Program-made: the position numbers and the translations under genes
Assembly: GCA_003514385.1 (NCBI GenBank)
Contig: DOQR01000002.1
Coordinates: forward strand, 124,001-188,000
Origin: Oscillospiraceae bacterium
GTDB taxonomy: Bacteria; Bacillota; Clostridia; Oscillospirales; Acutalibacteraceae
DNA: 64,000 nt
Direction: 5' to 3'
The notes under the pieces: model-generated
The model's database searches: none
The model's input: the letters and a program-made list of their open reading frames with translations, nothing else
Told to the model about the DNA's origin: nothing
Part shown: positions 56,501 to 64,000 of the stretch, piece after piece
How the letters are laid out: the number at the start of each line of letters is the position of its first letter
How positions within the stretch are numbered: the first letter of the stretch is position 1

Positions 56501-59500
56501 CAAGATGACCTACAACGCAATATTCACAGTCGACGGCGCAGAGTACGCCAAGGTTCCCACGAAGGTTGACGATCAGATCGTCGCTCCCAAGGATCCGTCC
56601 AAGGAAGGCTACACCTTTGCAGGCTGGAAACCCGAAGTCGGCATTATGGGTACCGCAGACGCTACCTTCGAGGCAGTGTTCGCAGCAGCAGGTGACACCG
56701 CTTACACCGTCAATACCTATGTAATGGGCACCGACGGCACTTACGGCGATCCCACTTCTGAGAAGCTTACCGGTACCACCGGATCGACCGCTACCTACGC
56801 ACCTGAGGCTCGCGAGGGCTTCACCGTTGCGGACGAGAGCGTTCTTTCCGGCACTATCGCAGCTGAGGGCAACCTTGTCCTCAAGGTCTACTACAGCCGC
56901 AACAAGTATACCCTGACCGTTGACGGTGTCGCTTCCGAAGTCTACTACGGCGCAGCTGTTTCCGTGGCAGAGCCTTCTAAGGAGCACTACACCTTCGCAG
57001 GTTGGGAGCCCGAGCTTCCCGACACCATGCCCGCGAATGACGTAACAGTCGTTTCCAAGTGGACAGAGGACGGCGCTGACTACACCGCATATGATGCAGC
57101 AGTCGCAGCGGCTCAGGCGAAGAAGGCCGAGACTGACTATGATAAGACCTACACCGCAGAGTCCAGAGCGGCTCTCGATGCAGCTCTTGCAGAAAAAGTT
57201 TCCGGCAAGAAGTATTCCGAGCAGTCTGTTGTCGATGCAGCCACCAAGGCTATCAACGACGCAATCGCAGCTCTCGATCTTATGACCTACAACGCAACCT
57301 TCTATGTTGACGGCACTGAGTACAGAGTCGTTCCCACGAAGGTCGGCGCGCAGATCGTTGCTCCCAAAGCTCCTTCCAAGACCGGCTATGTCTTCACCGG
57401 TTGGGATCCCGCAGTCGGCGTTATGGGCACTGAGGATGTTTCCTTCAACGCTCAGTTCTCCGCAGGCGAGGTTTCCTACAAGGTTGAGACTTATGTCATG
57501 GGTCTTGACGGACAGTACGGCGCAGCAGAGACCAAGACTGTTCCCGCAACCACCGGCGCAGCCGTCTCCGTCGAGCCTGAGGCTCGCGAGGGCTTCACCG
57601 TTGCTGACAACAGCGTCCTCTCCGGCGTTGTTGCTGCCGACAGCAGCCTTGTTCTTAAGGTCTACTACAGCCGTAACCAGTACAAGCTTTCTGTTGACGG
57701 CGTAGAGTCCGATGTTTACTATGGCGCAGCTCTTAACATTGCCGCTCCGGCAGCAAGAGAGGGCTTCACCTTCACCGGCTGGAATGTCGAAGTTCCCGCC
57801 AACATGCCCGCATCTGACCTGACCCTCGTTTCCCAGTGGAGCGAGAACGACGCCGACTACTCCGCTTACAACGCGGCAGTCTCAGCGGCTAAGGCAAAGC
57901 AGGGCGAAGAGAATTATGACAAGACCTACACCGCCGAGACCAGAGCTGCTCTCGCAGGCGCTCTTGCTAACGATGTCGCCGGCAAGAAGTATTCCGAGCA
58001 GTCTGTTGTCGATGCAGCTACCAAGGCTATCAACGACGCAGTTGCAGCTCTCGAAGTTATGACCTACAACGCGATCTTCACGGTCGACGGCGTCCAGTAC
58101 GAAGTCGTTCCCACGAAGGTTGGCGAGCAGATCGTCGCTCCGAAGGATCCCGCTAAGGAAGGCTATGTCTTCAAGGGATGGGATAAGGAAGTCGGCAAGA
58201 TGGGCGTTGAGGATATCACCTTCGCCGCCCAGTTCGAAAAGGCGTCCGGCATTGCCTACACCGTCGAGGTTTACACGATGGATGTCAACGGCAACTACGG
58301 CGCAGCTGAGACAAAGACCCTTTACGGCACCACCGACGCTGAGGTCACTGCAGACACAACTGCCGCCGAAGGCTTCACCTTCGACGAGTCGGCAGCTAAT
58401 GTTGTCAGTGGCAAGGTCGCAGCCGACGGCAGCCTCGTACTGAAAGTCTACTTTGCCCGTAACCAGTACAAGCTTACTGTTGACGGCGCAGAGTCCGATG
58501 TTTACTACGGCGCAGCTCTTGACATTGCCACCCCGGCAGCGCGTAAGGGCTACACCTTCATCGGCTGGAACGTTGATGTTCCCGCCAATATGCCCGCATC
58601 CGACCTGACCCTCGTTTCTCAGTGGAGCGAGAACGACGCTGACTACACCGCTTACAATGCGGCAGTTGCAGCGGCTCAGGCGAAGAAGGCCGAGACTGAC
58701 TATGATAAGACCTACACCGCAGAGTCCAGAGCGGCTCTCGATGCAGCTCTTGCAGAAAAAGTTTCCGGCAAGAAGTATTCCGAGCAGTCTGTTGTCGATG
58801 CAGCCACCAAGGCTATCAACGATGCAGTTGCCTCTCTCGAGGTCATGACCTACAACGCAACCTTCTATGTTGACGGCGCTGAGTACAGAGTCGTTCCCAC
58901 GAAGGTCGGCGAGCAGATCATCGCTCCCGAGAATCCCACCAAGGAAGGCTTCGTCTTCACCGGTTGGGATAAGGAAGTCGGAGCCATGGGCACCGAGAAT
59001 GTTTCCTTCAACGCTCAGTTCTCCGCCGGCGAAGTCTCCTACAAGGTTGAGACTTATGTCATGGGTCTTGACGGACAGTACGGCGCAGCAGAGACCAAGA
59101 CTGTTCCCGCAACCACCGACGCGGCCGTCTCCGTCGATCCCGAGGCTCGTGAGGGCTTCACGATCGCCGCTGACAGCGTCCTCTCCGGCACAGTCGCAGC
59201 TGACGGCAGCCTTGTTCTCAAGGTTTACTACAGCCGTAACCAGTATAAGCTTACTGTTGACGGTGCAGAGTCCATGGTTTACTACGGTGCTGAGCTCAAC
59301 ATCGCAGAGCCCACCAAGGATCACTACACCTTCGCAGGTTGGAACGTCGAAGTTCCTGCCACCATGCCCGCATCCGACCTGACCCTCGTTTCCCAGTGGA
59401 CCGAGGAAGGCGCTGACTACACTGCATATGATGCAGCAGTCAAGGCCGCTCAGGCGAAGAAGGCTGAGGCGGACTATGACAAGACCTACACAGCAGAGTC

Positions 59501-60740
59501 CAGAGCGGCTCTCGATGCAGCTCTTGCCATAGACGTTGCCGATAAGAAGTATTCCGAGCAGGCTGTTGTCGATGCAGCAACCGCTGCTATAAATGACGCA
59601 GTCGCAGGTCTCGAGCGTATGACCTACACCGCTACCTTCTATGTCAACGGCCAGCTCTATAAGGCTGTTACCGCGAAGGTCGGCGAGCAGATCATAGCTC
59701 CTAAGGATCCGTCTGTCGACGGTTACAACTTCAACGGTTGGGATCCCGCAGTCGGAACCATGGGCACCGAGGACGTCAGATTTGACGCTATCCTTGTTGC
59801 CAGCAGCTCCTCCATCATCTCCGTCACTCCGGAGACCCCGAACTACGGCGGCATGCATCAGTATGCAGTCAAGGTTAAGGGCGAGCCTCTGAAGATCAAG
59901 ATAGTTGACGCAAACGGCAATACCCGCACGTTTGACAGAAACACCTCCATGACAAGCGATGCCAATGCGCTCGGTATCTTGAAGATAGAGAAGACTGAGG
60001 ATGGCGAGATCTGGACCATCAATGCTAACCTCGCAGAAGGCAAGTTTACTGCCTATGCGAAGATGGCGAAGGAATACTGGGAGAACGATGGCTATGGCTT
60101 CACAGTCTCGTTCGATCAGAAGCCCGAGCCTAAGACCGGCGACGTTACCGAAGTTACCTACGACACCCCGAACTACGGCGGCAAGCAGGACTATCGCGTT
60201 AAGGTCACCGATAAGGCTGACAAGATCCAGTTCGTCTATGCAAACGGCGGAACCACCACCCTTACAAGACTTGATCCGAGAGTCTCCATCAAGTCTTATG
60301 ACGCACAGGGCAATGAGGTCTATGCAAACAGCACCAACCTCGCTTATGAGATCTGGACTGTTAACTTCAACCTTCCCGCAGGCAACTATGTTGTCAGAGC
60401 GAAGTATGGAAGAAATACATGGAGCGAAGGCCTTGCAGTCAACGTAGTTATCAGCACTAAGCCGGCAACGGCTGTCAGCGTTACCGGGGTCAATGCCTCT
60501 GCTGATTCTGTCGCAGTTACCGTCAACGGCACTGCCAAGAAGGTCAAGATAACCTACGCTTCGGGTGCAACCAGAACTTATGACAGAGATAATGCCAATG
60601 TCTCCATCGCTTCTGACGGCGACGGCGAGATCTGGACCATCAATGTTAAGCTCACCGAAGGCGATTACACCGCAACCGCGAAGTACATCGACAACGGCAA
60701 GCAGGTCTGGGATACCACCGACTTTGCTTTCACGGTCTAA
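50586..60740 (+). CDS. Giant secreted repeat protein with FIVAR and InlB-type modules
   Basis: The TTG at 50586 lies five bases after GGAGGTG and gives about 3,384 residues with a signal peptide ending near AAASA. Residues up to about 1180 are mostly helical and unlike known domains. From about 1184 a module of about 259 residues repeats: a FIVAR-like helical unit (DYTAYNKAVSAAKAKQAE), an InlB-type beta repeat (TFTGWDPEVGTMG), a MucBP-like unit (VETYVMGLDGQYG) and another InlB-type unit (GWNVEVPATMPASD). FIVAR units start at residues 1388, 1647 and about every 259 after that, seven in all. The last 310 residues hold three Ig-like repeats (NYGGMHQYAVKVKG). No LPXTG motif, SLH domain or C-terminal helix is seen, so the protein may be released or bound non-covalently. 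FIVAR and InlB repeats are typical of adhesins that bind glycans or matrix; that role is inference. Confidence 0.88.
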   Translation: MKKMKRLLAVILASLLILSSATAAASAYKYDSYKDGKLTKYDFTDSAVLTTEQYASMLLDYADEALAKANITMDLSILGSLDATSIDNALSSVYKLIDSNSAILGAAGDLKHVNVSAIKDARRSNGTDVAVINSLLQFLVDNNPVIKKVVLGGIGKQRRDGGLSLGVANSFVKVDLNIEVMLRELLWGIAYPNTAYNSSTTVDTMLQTIIQNALAGVPIIPESVRNLVDLNSTKSTYDFIEDLLQAAYNDMAVPMLNEQVIPWLEMQIRCDETGTLADLFNTGYQVQTYTVPAGSTLVGELNNIAGQIVNGLLKGYTGWVDGDNSKLTDNVVSVARFVLKKTGGYFFPDWQKHIATPEEIDAMSKEELIAYIARSVINASVGYMYIPEDVTTVVGVTWEAVKQLMAQFLPERDYSNYPKTIDGILDMLADYIAYNVNPGIDLNASDLKKALNYGDGMDKMLTTAVQWLKADPQFYTGLLPDTTVDTSNGWKALDDIIFKLLDKSLLPAKFANSGSETILKDVVYSVLNGLIMNQDLTCLTDLFERNQNGAFAKQTVKKSIVRLVTDILNAIIPGTITTKYYDSLDAIVKNNELANIVERLISSLNGNKGKLVPPIVNIVAQVMGLADKSKFDQMKFTGPTRVSDAYTVTIYNGSKGINRGYTDKNGNFTQDALYKYRIDSVSATAYNMAGNGTNVGVSGVSKGDIINGGFSKDIAVSKPGATDTTVVLTVGYFILTENGESLTGTTPVYASYYTYYSSDTQDDSEPKDIETITGKLRLVKPRAGFINQNEALDKIDSVRVRINRVKDGGHLTKSTYTQNASTFKNNSGTFFKDVGFSGETENEKTNITENLWAAKAGADRTALADGTYTIDYSVKGTRTASIGGKTGTVSGSALIFVYNDYEVPAKYSQYSGEQRQRANYSADADAEWAEYQAALIAAANYSLRPKLKANFSNASYLAAYQTISTRLTAAAEALDAKLVAASVDSLKTAVEAVQGAPNPEGSVYRDQGYNFFGYDDFNSVSWNGWKEARNRAMNLYNSTKAPEEPVAPKHPGEGANECQLATYNKKYAQWEKDHAAWETKMATWKAPTISAVDVAYAEQQVALWGPRLIKLDAVKTYLDAAIAMCTINPADASKYDAERWEAYSQAFAYAQNVSTSFNSSTTMRTQVREAMNNLIYNWKRLIANPVVTVTFTFTVNGVTHAVLTGNQGDPVDLSSIEAPAAPVGMHFVGWGNVPATFDADATFEAQFANNTDTKYTVNVYNMDTTGNYPATPDSTYQGAGETGSTADITADAAPAEGFSLDSAKSVLTGTIAADGSLVLSIYYSRNQYTITYANTDLEPDTYYYGATVSARTPEKAGFAFQGWEEEVPSTMPAQNITLTAKWNENPADYTDYDIAVAAANAKKAEANYDKTYTEASRKALDAALTVDVSNKKRSEQGVVDAQTAAINAAVKGLEKMTYNATFYVDGEEYRVVPTKVGEQIVAPEAPSKQGYTFTGWTPEVGTMGIEDLSFNAVFSAGTVAYTVETYVMDVNGNYGDAATENKSATTGETVSVTPEAREGFSVAAESVLSGEVKADGSLVLKVYYSRNQYKLTVDGNVTNVYYGAAISVSEPAAREGYTFAGWDRDVPETMPASDVTLVSQWNENDADYTAYNKAVSAAKAKQAEANFDKTYTAESRQALADALAKDVSGRKYTQQGEVDAAAKAINDAVTALELMTYKATFYVDGAEYKVVTAKVGEQIAKPGDPSKTGYVFTGWDPEVGTMGTEDLTFNAKFSAGEVSYTVETYVMGLDGQYGAADSKNVAATTGAEITLTPDAREGFTVAGESVLNGKVEADSSLVLKVYYSRNQYKLTVDGTTTEVYYGAALEIADPEARTGYTFAGWKPAAPATMPANDVTLESQWTENDADYTAYNKAVAAAHEKQAESDYAARYTEESRNALAAALAADVSGKKYTQQGEVDAATTAINNAVAGLNKMTYNAIFTVDGAEYAKVPTKVDDQIVAPKDPSKEGYTFAGWKPEVGIMGTADATFEAVFAAAGDTAYTVNTYVMGTDGTYGDPTSEKLTGTTGSTATYAPEAREGFTVADESVLSGTIAAEGNLVLKVYYSRNKYTLTVDGVASEVYYGAAVSVAEPSKEHYTFAGWEPELPDTMPANDVTVVSKWTEDGADYTAYDAAVAAAQAKKAETDYDKTYTAESRAALDAALAEKVSGKKYSEQSVVDAATKAINDAIAALDLMTYNATFYVDGTEYRVVPTKVGAQIVAPKAPSKTGYVFTGWDPAVGVMGTEDVSFNAQFSAGEVSYKVETYVMGLDGQYGAAETKTVPATTGAAVSVEPEAREGFTVADNSVLSGVVAADSSLVLKVYYSRNQYKLSVDGVESDVYYGAALNIAAPAAREGFTFTGWNVEVPANMPASDLTLVSQWSENDADYSAYNAAVSAAKAKQGEENYDKTYTAETRAALAGALANDVAGKKYSEQSVVDAATKAINDAVAALEVMTYNAIFTVDGVQYEVVPTKVGEQIVAPKDPAKEGYVFKGWDKEVGKMGVEDITFAAQFEKASGIAYTVEVYTMDVNGNYGAAETKTLYGTTDAEVTADTTAAEGFTFDESAANVVSGKVAADGSLVLKVYFARNQYKLTVDGAESDVYYGAALDIATPAARKGYTFIGWNVDVPANMPASDLTLVSQWSENDADYTAYNAAVAAAQAKKAETDYDKTYTAESRAALDAALAEKVSGKKYSEQSVVDAATKAINDAVASLEVMTYNATFYVDGAEYRVVPTKVGEQIIAPENPTKEGFVFTGWDKEVGAMGTENVSFNAQFSAGEVSYKVETYVMGLDGQYGAAETKTVPATTDAAVSVDPEAREGFTIAADSVLSGTVAADGSLVLKVYYSRNQYKLTVDGAESMVYYGAELNIAEPTKDHYTFAGWNVEVPATMPASDLTLVSQWTEEGADYTAYDAAVKAAQAKKAEADYDKTYTAESRAALDAALAIDVADKKYSEQAVVDAATAAINDAVAGLERMTYTATFYVNGQLYKAVTAKVGEQIIAPKDPSVDGYNFNGWDPAVGTMGTEDVRFDAILVASSSSIISVTPETPNYGGMHQYAVKVKGEPLKIKIVDANGNTRTFDRNTSMTSDANALGILKIEKTEDGEIWTINANLAEGKFTAYAKMAKEYWENDGYGFTVSFDQKPEPKTGDVTEVTYDTPNYGGKQDYRVKVTDKADKIQFVYANGGTTTLTRLDPRVSIKSYDAQGNEVYANSTNLAYEIWTVNFNLPAGNYVVRAKYGRNTWSEGLAVNVVISTKPATAVSVTGVNASADSVAVTVNGTAKKVKITYASGATRTYDRDNANVSIASDGDGEIWTINVKLTEGDYTATAKYIDNGKQVWDTTDFAFTV
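54136..59805 (+). repeat. Tandem module array, period 777 bases, seven FIVAR units
   Basis: FIVAR Asp codons lie at 54747, 55524, 56301, 57078, 57855, 58641 and 59415, so the period is 777 bases except 786 and 774 at the last two steps. All steps are multiples of three. Some copies are far more alike than others: 57105-57259 and 58668-58822 read as identical over 155 bases, and 57474-57555 matches the copy 1,563 bases on. Confidence 0.93.
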
Positions 60741-60785
60741 GGCTGTGAACAAAAACTGAAATCCTGCTCAAAAGGCAGGTGAGAA

Positions 60786-60821
60786 GGGGAGTCGCCCTCG
60801 GGCGGCTCCCCCGATTTTTTT
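60786..60821 (+). terminator. Terminator of the giant gene
   Basis: GGGGAGTCGCC and GGCGGCTCCCC pair around CTCG (one wobble) and are followed by CGATTTTTTTG. Confidence 0.92.
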
Positions 60822-60835
60822 GCCCCGAAGTTTAC

Positions 60836-60864
60836 TTGAACTATCTGAAAAAATATGATACAAT
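60836..60864 (+). promoter_or_regulatory. SigA-type promoter of rex
   Basis: TTGAAC (60836-60841) and TACAAT (60859-60864) are separated by 17 bases. No Rex operator (TTGTTAA/TTAACAA type) is seen around it. Confidence 0.72.
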
Positions 60865-60905
60865 AGTTGCAGTACAAGTATAATCTTCAGGTTGGTGAAA
60901 TTTTT

Positions 60906-61532
60906 ATGACTCCGAATATCTCGAAACACACTCTTCAGAGACTGCCGATGTACCTGAGCTATATCCAGGGGCTTCCGGAGGATGCACCGAAAAATATATC
61001 CGCTACAACTATCGCCGAAGCGCTTCAGCTCAATGATGTTCAGGTGCGCAAGGATCTCGCGAGCGTCAGCTCGTCCGGCAAACCGAAGGTCGGCTACAAT
61101 GTCAAGGATCTTATCGCGGAGCTTGAAGCTTTCCTCGGCTATAATGATATAGATAATGCCGTGATAGTCGGCGCCGGCAGCCTCGGTAAGGCGCTGCTCA
61201 ACTACAGCGGTTTCAAGGCTTACGGACTCAACATAATCGCCGCGTTCGATCTCTGCGAAGAGCCGACCGAATTCCAGGGCAAGACGGTATTCCCGATAGC
61301 CCAGCTCGGCAGCTTCTGCCGCAAGGTGAATGTGCATATAGGCATCATCACTGTCCCTGCATCGAGCGCGCAGGAGATATGCGATCTGCTTGTTAAAAGC
61401 GGCATCCGCGCTATCTGGAACTTTGCTCCGGTTCATCTCGTCGTCCCGGACGGCATACTCGTCCAGAACGAGAATATGGCGTCGTCGCTCGCTCTGCTTT
61501 CAAACCACCTGCGCGAGCAAATGAAAAAGTGA
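60906..61532 (+). CDS. rex: Redox-sensing transcriptional repressor Rex
   Basis: The 208-residue protein has the N-terminal winged helix (SKHTLQRLPMYLSYIQGL, ALQLNDVQVRKDLASVS), the Rossmann fold loop VIVGAGSLGKALLNY and the C-terminal swapped helix (NHLREQMKK). Rex senses the NADH/NAD+ ratio and represses fermentation and energy genes when NADH is low. It stands alone between its promoter and terminator. ATG 60906 is chosen because the family starts close to this motif, although the ribosome binding site (GGTTGGTGA) is weaker than usual. Confidence 0.95.
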   Translation: MTPNISKHTLQRLPMYLSYIQGLPEDAPKNISATTIAEALQLNDVQVRKDLASVSSSGKPKVGYNVKDLIAELEAFLGYNDIDNAVIVGAGSLGKALLNYSGFKAYGLNIIAAFDLCEEPTEFQGKTVFPIAQLGSFCRKVNVHIGIITVPASSAQEICDLLVKSGIRAIWNFAPVHLVVPDGILVQNENMASSLALLSNHLREQMKK

Positions 61533-61544
61533 ACATAAAAAATC

Positions 61545-61580
61545 ATCGGCTGTCGAATAAAAACGGCAGCCGATTTTTTT
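61545..61580 (+). terminator. Terminator after rex
   Basis: ATCGGCTG and CAGCCGAT form a stem followed by a run of T. Confidence 0.88.
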
Positions 61581-61715
61581 GTATCAATATGCGGAAATTT
61601 GATGTGTTCATATTAAATTATAAATGCTGGTACGGTAAAAATGTATAAATTTGGATTTGTAGGTGTAAATGCCGATGATAAACGGTTATCACAATATTAC
61701 AAATCGGCACAATCA

Positions 61716-61742
61716 TGTAGGGACGGATATCATCCGCCCGTG
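61716..61742 (+). repeat. REP-like palindrome between rex and the beta-galactosidase
   Basis: TGTAGGGACGGAT, ATC, ATCCGCCCG: nearly the same as the copy before the RAYT gene (36282), with one change (A in place of G). The next 30 bases resemble those after the element at 49816. Confidence 0.82.
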
Positions 61743-61933
61743 AGATTTGTACTATTCTACTGGCATGCACCCTGCAAATCATATCATGAACGTCGGCGAG
61801 CTACCCCCTCAGTCTCAGCTTACGCCGAGTCGGCTCCTCTTGCAGGGTCGCCTAATAGATTCTGCAACAAATCCCAATTTACCTATCTCACAAAGGTACA
61901 TTTTAAATAATACTTCTCTTGCAACGCATAAAT

Positions 61934-61971
61934 ATAAAAAATCCTACCCAACGGAAAACCGTGGGTAGGAT
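61934..61971 (-). terminator. Terminator of the beta-galactosidase gene, AATCCTACCC hairpin family
   Basis: ATCCTACCCA and TGGGTAGGAT with inner CGG/CCG pairs form a strong stem around AAAA. On the minus strand it is followed by TTTTTTAT. The sequence is very close to the hairpins at 2397 and 46816. Confidence 0.85.
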
Positions 61972-62011
61972 TCTTGCTTTATTATACGATCGCCAAATTT
62001 GTCGTGGCTTT

Positions 62012-64000
<1,989 letters not shown>

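Noticed and set aside
60600..60740. LPXTG sorting signal at the end of the giant protein
   Set aside because: The C-terminus ends in a beta strand (DFAFTV) with no LPXTG, hydrophobic helix or basic tail.
52140..60752. Very long minus-strand frames opposite the giant gene (707, 478 and 956 codons)
   Set aside because: They mirror the repeat structure of the plus-strand gene, lack ribosome binding sites and arise because the plus-strand codon bias avoids stops on the other strand.
60836..60905. Rex autoregulatory operator
   Set aside because: No TTGTTAA/TTAACAA-type palindrome is found near the rex promoter.

Overview
The window looks like a chromosome segment of an anaerobic, spore-forming Clostridia bacterium, most likely a gut Oscillospirales/Ruminococcaceae-type organism. 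This is inferred from spoVAC/spoVAD, the HrcA/CIRCE heat-shock system, Prp-processed L27, a V-type ATPase beside a biotin-dependent sodium-pumping oxaloacetate decarboxylase, Rex, and clear GGAGG-type ribosome binding sites. No species can be named from sequence alone. No rRNA, tRNA, CRISPR array or prophage was seen.

Layout. 1-5.6 kb: end of rpmE, a LysM/G5/M23 cell-wall peptidase, a frameshifted acetyltransferase, and two related lipoproteins on the minus strand. 5.6-8.5 kb: two tandem secreted PHP-domain proteins. 8.7-17.5 kb: a nine-gene V-type ATPase operon (G/H-C-I-K-F-E-A-B-D). 17.5-25.3 kb, minus strand: a GNAT, a YhhN-family membrane protein, RarA, the four-gene oxaloacetate decarboxylase pump and GlyRS. 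25.5-29 kb: a GPH-type sugar:cation symporter and LepA. 29-32.2 kb: a TetR-family repressor divergent from two micropeptide genes under a palindromic operator, then an AgrC-like GHKL kinase and a HAD phosphatase. 32.3-38 kb: hrcA-grpE-dnaK-dnaJ with CIRCE, interrupted between dnaK and dnaJ by a repeat array and a REP-associated (RAYT) transposase. 38-44.8 kb: lon-engB, lgt-folD, a PspC protein, and rplU-prp-rpmA. 45.4-49.4 kb: a YabE-like DUF348/G5/3D wall protein, an ABC ATPase, and spoVAC-spoVAD plus a 54-residue membrane protein. 49.4-50.5 kb: gene-free and rich in REP-like elements. 50.6-60.7 kb: one gene for a secreted protein of about 3,384 residues built from seven near-identical 259-residue modules. 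60.8-64 kb: rex, a REP-like element and a GH2 beta-galactosidase that runs off the right edge.

Functional themes. Energy: oxaloacetate decarboxylase exports Na+, the V-type ATPase uses or makes an ion gradient, the GPH symporter can spend a cation gradient on sugar import, and Rex senses NADH/NAD+. Protein quality: HrcA regulon, Lon, LepA, EngB. Envelope: Lgt with two lipoproteins, two G5-domain wall proteins, PHP proteins and the giant repeat protein.

Points most worth following up are the TetR-controlled micropeptide pair, the RAYT gene and its scattered REP-like palindromes (one lies inside the RAYT reading frame), two further families of dispersed hairpins, and the module-shuffling array in the giant protein.
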